DNA of 64,000 nt from Halosimplex carlsbadense 2-9-1 (GTDB lineage Archaea; Halobacteriota; Halobacteria; Halobacteriales; Haloarculaceae): contig NZ_AOIU01000033.1 in assembly GCF_000337455.1 (NCBI RefSeq), positions 189,407 through 253,406 of the forward strand, in the 5' to 3' direction. The translations under genes and the position numbers were made by a program. Within the stretch, counting starts at the first letter, position 1, and each line of letters starts with the position of its first letter. Positions 24,351 through 33,193 of this stretch are shown here, one piece after another. The notes beneath the pieces are model-generated. The model ran no database searches and was not told the origin of the DNA. It worked only from the letters and a program-made list of their open reading frames with translations.

Positions 24351-25403
24351 TCACAGCACCCGCGCGTCTCCGGGGTCGAACCCGAGCGACAGCGCGTCGC
24401 CGTCGTGAGCGTCGGGCGTCCGGAAGACGACGGTCCGGTCGCCCCACTCGGCGTAGTAGCGGGTGGTCTCACCGAGGAACTCCGCGGTGTCGACCGCGAC
24501 CTCGAAGCGGTTCGCGTCGGCGCCGACGCGCAGGTCCTCCGGGCGGACGCAGAAGGTCAGGCGGTCGTTAGCGCCACCGGGTCGGTCTCCGCTCCCGTCG
24601 TCGATCCGGAACTCCGTCCCGTCGACCGACACCGCGGTCCCGTCGCCGTCGCGGCCGACGACCTCGCCACGGAAGAGGTTGTTCTCGCCGACGAACGAAG
24701 CGACGAACTCCGTCGCGGGGCGCTCGTACACCTCTCGGGGCGTCCCGACCTGCTCGACGGCCCCGTCGCTCATCACGGCCAGGCGGTCGGAGATGGCCAG
24801 CGCCTCCGCCTGGTCGTGGGTGACGTAGACGGTGGTGACGCCGAGTTCGGTCTGGATGCGTTTGACCTGCCGGCGCAGCGTCTCGCGCAGGCGGGCGTCC
24901 AGCGCGGACATGGGCTCGTCGAGCAGCAACACGTCCGGGGCCGGCGCGAGCGCGCGAGCCAGCGCGACCCGCTGTTGCTGGCCGCCCGAGAGCTGGTCGG
25001 GCTCGCGGTCGCCCATCCCCGAGAGGTCGACCAGATCGAGCAGGTCGGTCACGCGCTCGTCGACGGACTGGCCGTCGGGCGGGTCGGCGAACTTCAGGCC
25101 GTAGGCGACGTTCTCGCGGACGCTCATGTGCGGGAACAGCGCGTAGTTCTGGAAGACGATGCCCACGTCCCGCTCCTCGGTCGGGACGCCGGCCACGTCC
25201 GCGCCGCCGAAGCGAACGGTGCCTTCGGTGGGCGATTCGAGCCCGGCGATGGTTCGGAGGGTCGTGGTCTTGCCACAGCCGGAGGGGCCGACGAGCGTGA
25301 AGAACTCCCCCTCCGCGATGTCGAGGGTGACGCCGTCGAGCGCGACGGTGTCGGCGAAGGCCTTGCGGACGCCCGCCAGTTCCAGGTCAGCCACCGAACC
25401 CAC
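24351..25403 (-). CDS. ABC transporter ATP-binding protein (thiamine/iron-type importer)
   Basis: 350 residues. Walker A GPSGCGKTTTL (about 40-50), signature LSGGQQQRVALARALAPAPDVLLLDEPMSALDARLRETL with Walker B and D-loop, and H-loop VTHDQAEALAISDRLAVM. A C-terminal TOBE-like regulatory domain (about 240-350) follows. This is the CysA/PotA/FbpC/ThiQ subgroup. Its start overlaps the end of the permease gene by 17 bases, and the binding protein lies directly upstream of the permease, forming a complete importer. The substrate is best read from the binding protein: thiamine is likely. Confidence 0.92.
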   Translation of the reverse strand: MGSVADLELAGVRKAFADTVALDGVTLDIAEGEFFTLVGPSGCGKTTTLRTIAGLESPTEGTVRFGGADVAGVPTEERDVGIVFQNYALFPHMSVRENVAYGLKFADPPDGQSVDERVTDLLDLVDLSGMGDREPDQLSGGQQQRVALARALAPAPDVLLLDEPMSALDARLRETLRRQVKRIQTELGVTTVYVTHDQAEALAISDRLAVMSDGAVEQVGTPREVYERPATEFVASFVGENNLFRGEVVGRDGDGTAVSVDGTEFRIDDGSGDRPGGANDRLTFCVRPEDLRVGADANRFEVAVDTAEFLGETTRYYAEWGDRTVVFRTPDAHDGDALSLGFDPGDARVL

Positions 25404-27129
25404 TCCCCTCGCCGAGCCTGTCGATGATCACGAAGCTCACGCTCGTCACGACCAGCAGGACCACGCCCATCGCAGTCGCGGGGCCGAGCCGTCGGCCGAT
25501 GAACCGCTCGATCGCCACTGGCATGGTGTAGCTTCCGTCGCCGGTGGCCAGTATAACCGTCGAATCGAACTCGCCGATACTGATGGCGAAGGCGAAGGCC
25601 GTCCCCGCGAGGACCGCGGGAACCACGAGCGGGAGTTCGATGTCGCGCATGACGCGAGCGCGCGAGGCGCCGAGCGAGCGCGCCGACTCGACGATCGAGT
25701 CGTCGATGCCGGCGAGCGCCGGCGCGACGTTGCGCGTGACGAACGGGTAGGCGCCGACGGCGTGGGCGGCGACGATAGCGAGCGCGCCCGTGACGGTGAA
25801 GCGGTAGCCGAACGCCTCCGTGCCGAAGACGAACCCGCGCAACAGGCCGAGCCCGACGACGACGCCGCTGACCGCGAACGGCGCCATCGAGAGCGTGTCG
25901 ATCAGTTTGCGACCGCTGAACTGTCGGGTGCTGACGATGGCCAGGAACACCCCCATCGGCACGGCCAGGAGGAGCGTCCCCGCGCCGAATAGCAGGGAGT
26001 TCGTGACGGCCGTCAGCGGTTTGACCTGGAATGCGTAGGCGCTGGCCTGTCGCTCGACCAGGAAGCGGTAGTTGCGGAGCGTGAACCCCTCGGGACCGGT
26101 GACGCTGCTGACGATCAGGCTGACGATGGGGAGGACGAACACGACGAGGGCGACGACGGCGTAGCCCCAGGCGAACAGCCGCCGTTTCGTCGCCGGGCCC
26201 AGCAGGTCGATCCGGTCGGGCGGGCGCGCGGCGCCCGCCGCTCGCTGGCGCGCCTCGTATCGCAGGTAGGCGTAGGTGAGCGCCAGCGAGAACAGCATCT
26301 CCATCGTCGCGAGCGTCGACGCGGTCCCGTAGTCGAGCTGGCTGATACGGTGGTACACCCACACCTCGACCGTCGCCAGCGAGAGCCCCCCCAGCGCGAG
26401 AACGATGGCGAACGACATGAACGAGAAGATGAACGTGAGCAAGGCACCGGTCAGGATCGCGGGGAGCAACTGCGGGATCACCACGTCCCGAAACGCCCGC
26501 AGCGGCGACGCCCCCAGCGAGCGTGCGGTCTCGGTCATCTCCGCGTCGATGCCTTCCCACGAGGCGGCGGTGATCCGCGCGATCAGCGGCGCGTCGTAGA
26601 AGGCGTGAGCGAGGACGATGATCCCGAGCGTGCCGGTGAAACTCGACACTTGCAGGCCCAGCGACTGCAGCGCCCCGGTGACGACGCCGCTCGCCCCGAA
26701 CGTGGCGACGAACCCGATCGCGACGAGGATCGTCGGCATCACGAACGGCAGGGCCGTCAGCGACCGGATCGTCCGGCGGCCGGGGAACTCGAAGCGGGCG
26801 AGGACGTACGCGCCGGGCAGCCCCAGCGCGATGGCGGCGATCGTCGATAGCAACGCCTGGTAGGCGGTGAACCCGAAGAGGCCGAGCCGGTAGTCCGGGA
26901 ACGACCGGACGACGACCGCCGGGTCGTCGAGCGCCTGGGCGAACACGCCGAAGTAGAACGGGTCGCGCAACACCTCGACGACGGTCGCAAGCGAGTAGGC
27001 GCCGTCAACGCGGACCGCCTCGACGAGGACGGTCCCGACCGGGTAGAAGAACATCAGCGCCAGCAGCGCGAGCGTCACGACTGCGAGGGCGGGGGCGCTC
27101 AGCCGTTCGGCGACCTGCCTGGCGGGCAT
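25387..27129 (-). CDS. ABC transporter permease, fused double permease (ThiP-like)
   Basis: 580 residues with about 12 membrane segments, formed by two BPD_transp_1 permease units in tandem. The EAA-like loops are MTETARSLGASPLRAFRDVVIPQLLPA in the first half and IVESARSLGASRARVMRDIELPLVVPA in the second. Duplicated permeases of this form are typical of ThiP (thiamine) and FbpB (ferric iron) systems. Start at ATG 27129 abuts the binding-protein stop, so the three genes are one operon transcribed binding protein, permease, ATPase. Confidence 0.9.
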   Translation of the reverse strand: MPARQVAERLSAPALAVVTLALLALMFFYPVGTVLVEAVRVDGAYSLATVVEVLRDPFYFGVFAQALDDPAVVVRSFPDYRLGLFGFTAYQALLSTIAAIALGLPGAYVLARFEFPGRRTIRSLTALPFVMPTILVAIGFVATFGASGVVTGALQSLGLQVSSFTGTLGIIVLAHAFYDAPLIARITAASWEGIDAEMTETARSLGASPLRAFRDVVIPQLLPAILTGALLTFIFSFMSFAIVLALGGLSLATVEVWVYHRISQLDYGTASTLATMEMLFSLALTYAYLRYEARQRAAGAARPPDRIDLLGPATKRRLFAWGYAVVALVVFVLPIVSLIVSSVTGPEGFTLRNYRFLVERQASAYAFQVKPLTAVTNSLLFGAGTLLLAVPMGVFLAIVSTRQFSGRKLIDTLSMAPFAVSGVVVGLGLLRGFVFGTEAFGYRFTVTGALAIVAAHAVGAYPFVTRNVAPALAGIDDSIVESARSLGASRARVMRDIELPLVVPAVLAGTAFAFAISIGEFDSTVILATGDGSYTMPVAIERFIGRRLGPATAMGVVLLVVTSVSFVIIDRLGEGSGFGG

Positions 27130-28323
27130 CTACTGCGTCGCGATCTGTCGGGACCAGTCGCTGAGCCACGGCTCGACGTTGCCCATGAGCTCGTCGTACC
27201 CGAAGCTGACGATCTCCTCGGGCTCGTACACGAAGTCGTAGTACTCGTCGGGGAGTTCCGCGTTGTCGACCGCCGGGAGCGCGACGTTGCGCTGGGCGAT
27301 CTCGGCCTGGACCTCCGGCCGCAGGACGAAGTCGATGAACTCCGTCGCCAGTCCCAGCTTGTCGGTGCCCGCGAACGGCGCGGCGCCCTCCAGGTACGCG
27401 TAGCCCGAATCGTTCAGGAACCCGACCTGGTGGCGAGCCATGTCCTGGTCGTAGCGGTTGGCGTACACCTGGTCGGTCGAGAAGGAGACGACCATCGGCG
27501 CCTCGTCGTTCGAGTAGGCGTCGTAGGCCGTCCCCCAGTCCTGCAGGATGCGCGTCCCGTTGCCCATCAGGTCGCTCCAGTAGTCGAGATAGCCGTCCTC
27601 GCCGAACTGGTCGATGGTCCAGAACATGAACTCCAGGCCCGTCTCGCTGTTCTGGGGGTTCGGCACGAGCAGCCCGTTCTCGTAGGGGGCGCTCGCCAGG
27701 TCGTCGAACGTGGTGGGCGCCTCGACGCTCCGCTCGTCGAGGGTGTTCTGGTTGTAGACGAGGCTGATGTAGGAGGCGCCGACGGGGATGGCGCGTTCCT
27801 GGGGGTCGAAGCGGTAGTCATCGACGATTGCGCCGGCGTTCGAGAGGTCGGCGGTGTCGACGCTGGTGAACAGCGAATCGCCGTCGCCGACCGCGCGGTC
27901 GGCCCTGACGAGGTTCTCCGGCGCCAGCCCGAGGAACAGGTCGGTGTCGATGCTGACGCCCTGCTGGCGCCGCTGGAGGAAGTAGTCCATGCTGCTCTCG
28001 GGCGCGAACCACTGCAACTCGGCGTCGAACTCCGACTCGAAGCGCTCCTTGAGCCACGCCCCCGGGCTCGAACTCGGCGCGTCGACGAACGACGGGTAGG
28101 TGCCCACGCGCAACAGCGGCGTCCCGCCGGAAGCCGTCCCGGCCACCGTTCCGTCGGCGGTCGCGGTCCCGTCGGTCTCCGTGGCGGTCCCCCCGCTCGC
28201 TGGCGTGTCGGTCGACCCGCTCCCGGTATCGGTCGAGCCGTCGTCGGTCGATTCGGCGCTACACCCGGCCATCAGTCCGGCCACACCCGCACCCGCGGCC
28301 GTCAGGAAACGACGTCGGTCCAT
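27130..28323 (-). CDS. Thiamine-type ABC transporter substrate-binding lipoprotein (TbpA-like)
   Basis: 397 residues from ATG 28323; the longer frame from 28482 is not protein-like. MDRRRFLTAAGAGVAGLMAGCSA is a twin-arginine-style signal with a lipobox Cys, as usual for haloarchaeal binding proteins. A Ser/Thr/Gly tether follows, then the binding fold (about 75-397). FSTDQVYANRYDQD, YLEGAAPFAGTDKLGLATEFIDFVLRPEVQAEIAQRNVALPAV and YDFVYEPEEIVSFG match the thiamine-binding family. The protein sits outside the membrane and delivers substrate to the permease encoded next. No TPP riboswitch motif was found upstream. Confidence 0.85.
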   Translation of the reverse strand: MDRRRFLTAAGAGVAGLMAGCSAESTDDGSTDTGSGSTDTPASGGTATETDGTATADGTVAGTASGGTPLLRVGTYPSFVDAPSSSPGAWLKERFESEFDAELQWFAPESSMDYFLQRRQQGVSIDTDLFLGLAPENLVRADRAVGDGDSLFTSVDTADLSNAGAIVDDYRFDPQERAIPVGASYISLVYNQNTLDERSVEAPTTFDDLASAPYENGLLVPNPQNSETGLEFMFWTIDQFGEDGYLDYWSDLMGNGTRILQDWGTAYDAYSNDEAPMVVSFSTDQVYANRYDQDMARHQVGFLNDSGYAYLEGAAPFAGTDKLGLATEFIDFVLRPEVQAEIAQRNVALPAVDNAELPDEYYDFVYEPEEIVSFGYDELMGNVEPWLSDWSRQIATQ

Positions 28324-28506
28324 AACCGAGGAATATCGATGGCGAATGAAATACCTCGCGATCCGGAGTCGGCGATTCCGGACAAAATCGCCCGTTCTGG
28401 AACGTGAACGTGCAGGAAAGGACAACGAAACGGAACGAACCGGAACCGTCCGGACCGAAGTCCGGGGAACCTGGCGACTCACCGCAGTCAGCCACCGGGG
28501 TCCCGA

Positions 28507-29385
28507 TCAGATGTCGACCGTCGGCACGGGCGACTCCTCGGAGCGTCGTTGCTCGACCATCGCGTCCTGTTCCTCGTCGTCCATCGGCTCGAAGTCGGCC
28601 GCGGCGTCGAGGATGTCGTCGACGAGGCGCGGGTCGCCGGCGTTAGTCAGGGTCGTCACGCCGTCTTGAGCGAGCGTGAAGCGGAGCGAGCGCCGGAGTT
28701 CCGCGGGGTCGTCGTACGGCTCGTACCAGGTGTTGTACGGGCGTTCGTCCTCGGCCAAGTTGTCGGGCCAGGGCTGCTTCGCGAACGTCTTGATCGCCAG
28801 CACGCCCATCCCCTGCTCGGAGAGTTCGCGCGCGAGCGCCGGGAACGCGTGGGCGTCGTCGTCGTGGGCGGCGACGGTGGCGTTGACTGGGAACATCGCC
28901 GTCTCCAGGTCCGGGATGCGGTCGACGGCCTCGCGGATCACCGCGGGGCTGCCGTGGCTCGTCAGCCCGATGTGGTCGATGATGCCCTCTTCCTGGGCCT
29001 CGCGGTAGGCCTTCAGCGCGCCGTCGTCGGCGGTGATCGCGTCGACCTCCGACGACTCGGTGACGGCGTGGAACTGGTAGAGGTCGATGTGGTCGACGCC
29101 GAGGCGGTCGAGCGACGCCTCCAGCTTCTCCCAGGCGCCCTCGTAGCTCCGTTCGAGCGTCTTGCAGCCGAGAAAGACCTCCTCGCGGCGGTCGGCGAGC
29201 GTCGGTGCGAGCTTGACCTCGGCGGTGCCGTACTGTGGCGCCACGTCGACGTGGTTGACCCCGCGGTCGAGGACTCGCTCGGTCATCTCGTCGGCCGCGT
29301 CCTGGTCGAGGAAGTCGAGCGCGATAGCGCCGAAGGTGAGGACCGTGCTCTCCTGGCCGGTGTCGCCCAGCGGTCTGGTTTCCAT
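28507..29385 (-). CDS. Aldo/keto reductase
   Basis: 292 residues from ATG 29385 (METRPLGDTGQESTVLTFGAIAL); an ATG three codons upstream (29394) is equally possible. The AKR barrel is clear: RVLDRGVNHVDVAPQYG (catalytic Asp and Tyr), VFLGCKTLERSYEGAWEKLEASLDRLGVDHIDLYQFHAV (Lys and the DxYxxH strand). The cofactor end is DGVTTLTNAGDPRLVDDIL. It uses NADPH to reduce carbonyl compounds; the substrate is unknown. The gene is transcribed alone, about 180 bases before the binding-protein gene start. Confidence 0.88.
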   Translation of the reverse strand: METRPLGDTGQESTVLTFGAIALDFLDQDAADEMTERVLDRGVNHVDVAPQYGTAEVKLAPTLADRREEVFLGCKTLERSYEGAWEKLEASLDRLGVDHIDLYQFHAVTESSEVDAITADDGALKAYREAQEEGIIDHIGLTSHGSPAVIREAVDRIPDLETAMFPVNATVAAHDDDAHAFPALARELSEQGMGVLAIKTFAKQPWPDNLAEDERPYNTWYEPYDDPAELRRSLRFTLAQDGVTTLTNAGDPRLVDDILDAAADFEPMDDEEQDAMVEQRRSEESPVPTVDI

Positions 29386-29501
29386 ACCCGCCATAGGGCC
29401 GAGAGCGAGAAAAACCCCGGTGACCCGACGCGTGCGTCCGGATCGCGTTCGACTACCGCGGCGGCCCCCCGTCGGGCGCGTGTGGTCACTACTGGCGCAT
29501 C

Positions 29502-29510
29502 CTTTATGAC
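29502..29510 (+). promoter_or_regulatory. TATA box of the MBF1 gene
   Basis: CTTTATGAC lies 23-31 bases upstream of ATG 29533, fitting a leaderless start. Confidence 0.4.
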
Positions 29511-29532
29511 CGGTGACCGGCAAGGGGCGATC

Positions 29533-30072
29533 ATGGTTCAGTGTGAGATGTGCGGGAGCGAGACGAGTTCCCCCAACCGCGTCAAGGTCGAGGGGGCGGA
29601 GCTCGACGTCTGCGACGAGTGTACCGACTTCGGTACCGAGGTCAAACAGCAGTCATCGTCGTCGGCCTCGACGAAGTACTCCACGTCGTCGTCGGGCTCG
29701 TCGTCGAGTTCCTCCGGCTCGTCGTCGTCCGGGTCCTCGTCGAGTTCGGGCGGGTCCTCCCAGCGCCGACGGGACATGTTCGACGAGATGGACGAGCTCG
29801 CCCAGGACTACGACGAGACCGTCCGCACCGCCCGCGAGTCGGCGGGCATGAGCCAGGAGGACCTGGCCCGCAAGCTCAACGAGAAGGCCAGCCTCATCCG
29901 GAAGATCGAGCGGGGCGACACGCTCCCGAGCGACGACGTGCAGCGCAAGTTAGAGAGCGCGCTCGACGTGAACCTCTCGGCGGGCGGGACGGCCGACGAG
30001 TCCGAGTGGTCCGGCGGGGACTCGACGGGCGAGTACACGCTCGGCGACGTAGTCGAACGGAAGGACTCCTAA
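29533..30072 (+). CDS. Archaeal multiprotein bridging factor 1 (MBF1-like)
   Basis: 179 residues from ATG 29533. The N-terminal zinc ribbon MVQCEMCGSETSS with LDVCDECTDFG is followed by a long Ser/Gly-rich linker (about 38-78). The HTH_3 domain (about 98-150) reads YDETVRTARESAGMSQEDLARKLNEKASLIRKIERGDTLPSDDVQRKLESAL. The Ser linker is much longer than in most homologues. aMBF1 associates with the ribosome or with transcription in archaea and contributes to stress adaptation. A TATA box upstream supports the start, and the divergent neighbour is the aldo/keto reductase. Confidence 0.9.
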   Translation: MVQCEMCGSETSSPNRVKVEGAELDVCDECTDFGTEVKQQSSSSASTKYSTSSSGSSSSSSGSSSSGSSSSSGGSSQRRRDMFDEMDELAQDYDETVRTARESAGMSQEDLARKLNEKASLIRKIERGDTLPSDDVQRKLESALDVNLSAGGTADESEWSGGDSTGEYTLGDVVERKDS

Positions 30073-30113
30073 ATTCCGGCCCCCGAGCGCGCTCTGGGCT
30101 CGACCGCGGCCGC

Positions 30114-30674
30114 TCATTGCTTGTTGGCGACGTAGTCGTCGCCGAGGTCGTCGGCGATCCCCTGGATGGTCTCCTCCATCTCGGCGATCTCCCGCTGGAG
30201 GCGCTGGAAGGTGTCGCTGTCGGCGAGTTCGGATTCGGTCTTCTCGACCTGCAACACGTTCCGTTTGAGCTTCTTCGAGGTGAGATCGCGCTTGCGGTCG
30301 GTGTACTCCGAGAGCTTCAGCAGCCGGTCGACGACCTCGGTGAGGCGGTCCCGGGTCACGGGCTTGACGACGTAGTCGTCACAACCCATGTCGATGATAT
30401 CGAAGTCCGGATCGACGGCGGTGACCATGGCGACCCGACACTGCAGTCCTCGCTCCTCGATCTCCGCGAGGACCTCGTTGCCGGAGACGATGGGCATCCG
30501 CCGGTCGAGCAGGACCACGTCCAGGTCCGAGGCGAGCATCTTCATGGCCTCGACGCCGCCGTAGGCGGTGCGCACGTCGTACTCGTTCTGGAGGTACTCC
30601 GTGTACAGCTCGGCGAGGTGGTCCTCGTCCTCGACGACCAGCACCGTCCCACGTTCGGCGGTCCCCTGTGTCAC
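30114..30674 (-). CDS. Response regulator with HalX domain
   Basis: 186 residues from GTG 30674. A receiver domain (about 10-125) has acidic residues in VVEDEDHL, phospho-acceptor D57 in VVLLDRRMP, and Lys in DDYVVKPVTRDRL. The HalX domain (about 130-186) is a helical coiled segment: YTDRKRDLTSKKLKRNVLQVEKTESELADSDTFQRLQREIAEMEETI. HalX regulators are haloarchaeal; the output has no DNA-binding domain and its targets are unknown. No sensor kinase is encoded nearby. It is convergent with MBF1 (about 40 bases apart) and divergent from tpiA. Confidence 0.92.
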   Translation of the reverse strand: MTQGTAERGTVLVVEDEDHLAELYTEYLQNEYDVRTAYGGVEAMKMLASDLDVVLLDRRMPIVSGNEVLAEIEERGLQCRVAMVTAVDPDFDIIDMGCDDYVVKPVTRDRLTEVVDRLLKLSEYTDRKRDLTSKKLKRNVLQVEKTESELADSDTFQRLQREIAEMEETIQGIADDLGDDYVANKQ

Positions 30675-30793
30675 GACGAAGTGATCTTGCGAACAATCCG
30701 CCTTAACTTCTCCCCCCTCGCCGCGCGAACTAATCTGACAGCTGACAGCCTTCGCGGGCGCGACTCCCTCGCAGGTCGTCGCCGCACTCGCAA

Positions 30794-30801
30794 CCTATTT
30801 G
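30794..30801 (+). promoter_or_regulatory. TATA-like element of tpiA
   Basis: CCTATTTG lies 25-32 bases upstream of ATG 30826, consistent with a leaderless transcript. Confidence 0.4.
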
Positions 30802-30825
30802 CCCGTCGCGGTTCGCCACTCGGGT

Positions 30826-31473
30826 ATGTTCGTTCTGGTCAACCTGAAAGCCTACCCGTGTGACCCAGTCGAGATCGCCGAGGCGGCGGCCGACGTGAGC
30901 GACGAGACCGGCGTCCGAGTCGCCGTCGCGCCCCAGGCCGCCCACCTCTCGGCGGTCGCCGAGACGGGCGTCGAGACGTGGGCCCAGCACGTCAGCCCCG
31001 TCGAACACGGCAGCCACACCGGCAGCACGCTCGCCGAGGCCGTCGCCGACGCCGGCGCCGAGGGCACGCTGATCAACCACTCCGAGGCCCGCCGGAAGCT
31101 CGCCGACATCGACGCGAGCCTCGACGCGGCCGAGCGGGCGGACCTGGAGACGGTCGTCTGCGCGAACAATCCCGAACAGGTCGGCGCCGCCGCGGCGCTC
31201 GGGCCCGACGCGGTCGCCGTCGAACCGCCGGAACTCATCGGAACGGGGACGCCCGTCAGCAAGGCCGACCCGGACATCGTCACCGACGCCGTCGAGGCGG
31301 CCGCGGCGGTCGACGAGTCGGTCGACGTGTTCTGCGGCGCCGGCATCTCGACCGGCGACGACCTCGACGCCGCCGCCGACCTGGGCGCGACCGGCGTCCT
31401 GCTCGCCAGCGGCGTCGCGAAGGCCGACGACCCGCGGGCCGCGCTCGAAGCCCTCGTCGAGCCGCTCGCCTGA
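30826..31473 (+). CDS. tpiA: Triosephosphate isomerase (archaeal type)
   Basis: 215 residues, the short archaeal form (bacterial enzymes are about 250). Active-site landmarks: NLKAYP with Lys8, [10 protein letters not shown] with the electrophilic His, and [11 protein letters not shown] with the catalytic Glu. Phosphate binding is by [11 protein letters not shown] and [15 protein letters not shown]. It interconverts glyceraldehyde 3-phosphate and dihydroxyacetone phosphate in central carbon metabolism. It is a single gene ending one base before the DUF7344-like gene on the other strand. Confidence 0.95.
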   Translation: MFVLVNLKAYPCDPVEIAEAAADVSDETGVRVAVAPQAAHLSAVAETGVETWAQHVSPVEHGSHTGSTLAEAVADAGAEGTLINHSEARRKLADIDASLDAAERADLETVVCANNPEQVGAAAALGPDAVAVEPPELIGTGTPVSKADPDIVTDAVEAAAAVDESVDVFCGAGISTGDDLDAAADLGATGVLLASGVAKADDPRAALEALVEPLA

Positions 31474-31474
31474 C

Positions 31475-31834
31475 TCAGTCGATCGAGGGGAGCTCGACCG
31501 CCTTCTCGACGACTTCGGGGTCGGCCGCCAGCGATACCGTCTCCGACTCGGGGTCGTAGACGACGATCCCCGCGTCGGCGAGTTTCGGTACGTGGACGTG
31601 ATAGAGCGCGGTGATCGTCGAACGGACGAGCGACTCGGGGGCCGACCCGGGCCCGTCGTGTTTCCGCGCCGCGAGCGCGTCGGCGACCGACGACAGGTGA
31701 ACCGGTCTCTCCCGGTCGGTCAACAGCGCGAGGACGAACCGTCGGTCGGCGACGGCCAGCGCGGCGTAGACGAGGTCGACGTCGGCTTCGGATAGCTGTG
31801 AGAGGGTGACGGTCGTGGATCTCTGGCTGCCCAT
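31475..31834 (-). CDS. DUF7344-like winged-helix protein, 119 aa
   Basis: Start at ATG 31834 (MGSQRSTTVTLSQLSEADVDLVYAALAVADRR); the longer open frame has a basic, non-protein-like leader. The pattern ADVDLVYAALAVADRRFVLALLTDRERPVHLSSVADALAARK and RSTITALYHVHVPKLADAGIVVYDPESETVSL is the winged-helix layout of a large haloarchaeal family. Members are thought to be transcription regulators, though targets are unknown. It follows the HTH_10 gene on the same strand after a 58-base gap, so the two may be co-transcribed. Confidence 0.75.
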   Translation of the reverse strand: MGSQRSTTVTLSQLSEADVDLVYAALAVADRRFVLALLTDRERPVHLSSVADALAARKHDGPGSAPESLVRSTITALYHVHVPKLADAGIVVYDPESETVSLAADPEVVEKAVELPSID

Positions 31835-31892
31835 CGTGTCTTCGAAGAGGTCCCCGGGACGGTTCAGCCACCGCCTTCGATCGTACCGCCGT

Positions 31893-32579
31893 TCAAGTGC
31901 CCTCCGCTTCCTCGTCGAGCAACAGCGCGTTTCGGACGAGTGTCGCCGAGCCGCGGCGGACGCGTTGGGACGCCGCGTTCCCGGAGATGTCCAGTCGCTC
32001 GCCGAGTTCCGTCGCCGACGCGCCGCGCGGCACGTCGAAGTAGCCCGCACGGACCGCCGTCGCGAGCGCGTCGTACTGCTCGGCGGTCAGTCCGTACTCC
32101 CGCTGGTGCGGATCCGAGGGGTGCCACAGCGAGCGCACTTCGAAGCGGCGACCCGTCTCCTCGAAGTGTTCTCGAAACGACGAGACCATTCGCTCCTCGG
32201 CGAACCTGAGCCGGAGCGACCAGGTGTCCTCGCTGGCCGACGCCTCCAGGATGGAAGCGTGGTGGTCGATCATATCGTGGATCAGCTCCTGAAACGGCTC
32301 GTCCCAGACGATCCGAAACATGGCCGCGTCGTCGGTCCGCTCGGCGACGGAAACGGTCTCGACGGCTGGTGCGTCGCGAAACGCGCTCTCGAACGCATCG
32401 AGGTCGCCACCCGTGACCCAGAGGAAAGGGAACACCTCGCGCGGACTGTGAGTCGCCTGGCGGTCCGCCTCGATCCGCGTCTCCGGGTGGCTCGCGAGCG
32501 CGTCCGCGAGCGCGAACGACGCCGCCGGCACCGTGAAGTCGCCGATGACACTCACGGAACTGATTGGGGCCGAAGCCAT
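31893..32579 (-). CDS. Bacterio-opsin-activator-type regulator with HTH_10
   Basis: 228 residues from ATG 32579 (MASAPISSVSVIGDFTVPAASFALADAL); an upstream ATG at 32612 adds eleven residues. The N-terminal half matches the region associated with HTH_10 (ALASHPETRIEADRQATHSPREVFPFLWVTGGD). The C-terminal HTH_10 (about 175-225) reads GLTAEQYDALATAVRAGYFDVPRGASATELGERLDISGNAASQRVRRGSATLV. The 'GNAASQRVRRG' recognition helix differs from the more usual QPTxNxHxR type. It lies beside an intergenic region with repeated GTATTGT boxes that also serves thioredoxin, so control of that gene is possible. Confidence 0.83.
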   Translation of the reverse strand: MASAPISSVSVIGDFTVPAASFALADALASHPETRIEADRQATHSPREVFPFLWVTGGDLDAFESAFRDAPAVETVSVAERTDDAAMFRIVWDEPFQELIHDMIDHHASILEASASEDTWSLRLRFAEERMVSSFREHFEETGRRFEVRSLWHPSDPHQREYGLTAEQYDALATAVRAGYFDVPRGASATELGERLDISGNAASQRVRRGSATLVRNALLLDEEAEGT

Positions 32580-32655
32580 AAAAGCGACCGTCACGCGGGG
32601 ATCTCCCGTCATCGACCGGTGCTGATCGCGGGCCGGACCGACCGCTTTCCGACCA

Positions 32656-32682
32656 CTGTATTGTGGGATATGAACAATACAG
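32656..32682. promoter_or_regulatory. 9-bp perfect inverted repeat with GTATTGT core
   Basis: CTGTATTGT (32656-32664) and ACAATACAG (32674-32682) are perfect inverted copies with a 9-base spacer. It lies in the intergenic region between the divergent HTH_10 and thioredoxin genes, about 75 bases upstream of the former and 125 upstream of the latter. Confidence 0.5.
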
Positions 32683-32750
32683 AGTGCGTAATCGTGTCTC
32701 TCGATGTCCCGAGAGGAGTGTGTGGCGGCATCTTGGATTCCGGACGGGGC

Positions 32751-32768
32751 GGTATTGTACTAAATACC
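32751..32768. promoter_or_regulatory. Second inverted repeat next to the thioredoxin promoter
   Basis: GGTATT (32751-32756) and AATACC (32763-32768) are inverted copies with a 6-base spacer. The left arm continues as GTATTGT (32752-32758), identical to the core of the 32656 repeat. It lies just upstream of the TATA box of the thioredoxin gene. Confidence 0.45.
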
Positions 32769-32772
32769 CAAA

Positions 32773-32780
32773 ATTATAAA
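32773..32780 (+). promoter_or_regulatory. TATA box of the thioredoxin gene
   Basis: ATTATAAA lies 26-33 bases upstream of ATG 32806 in an AT-rich patch, fitting a leaderless transcript. Confidence 0.5.
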
Positions 32781-32805
32781 GCAGTGGCGGCCGTACGATG
32801 GGACG

Positions 32806-33162
32806 ATGGCAACCGAGACAGCGAACGGCTCCGAGGCTTCGACGGACGTACCGGTGGCGGTGAACGGCGAATCCGATCTGGACGAACTGGTCGCGACGGC
32901 GGACGTAGTGCTTGCGGACTTCCACGCGGACTGGTGCGGTCCGTGCAAGGCGCTCGAACCGGTGGTCGAGCGGATCGCCGAGACGACCGAGGCGACGGTC
33001 GCGAAGGTCGACGTGGACGAAAACCAGGGGCTCGCGTCGAGCTACGGCGTCCGCGGCGTTCCGACGCTCGTGTTGTTCGCCGACGGTGAGCAGGTCGAAC
33101 AGGTCGTCGGCGCACAGCCCGAGGCCCAGCTGCGCGAGCTGATCGAGGGCTACACCGAGTGA
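32806..33162 (+). CDS. Thioredoxin
   Basis: 118 residues. A 30-residue acidic N-terminal extension precedes the thioredoxin fold. The active site W43-C44-G45-P46-C47 lies in LADFHADWCGPCKAL. The cis-proline is in YGVRGVPTLVLFADG, and KVDVDENQGLASSYG is the usual central strand. It reduces protein disulfides in the cytoplasm with a thioredoxin reductase. It is the first of a possible pair: the next gene begins 31 bases downstream. The upstream region contains repeated operator-like boxes, so expression may be redox-regulated. Confidence 0.93.
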   Translation: MATETANGSEASTDVPVAVNGESDLDELVATADVVLADFHADWCGPCKALEPVVERIAETTEATVAKVDVDENQGLASSYGVRGVPTLVLFADGEQVEQVVGAQPEAQLRELIEGYTE

Positions 33163-33193
33163 TGGCCCGCGACGGTACTCCGGAGGCGGGCAG

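Noticed and set aside
28324..28506. Possible TPP riboswitch before the thiamine-type importer
   Set aside because: The conserved CTGAGA and pyrophosphate-sensor segments of the TPP aptamer are absent on the transcribed strand.
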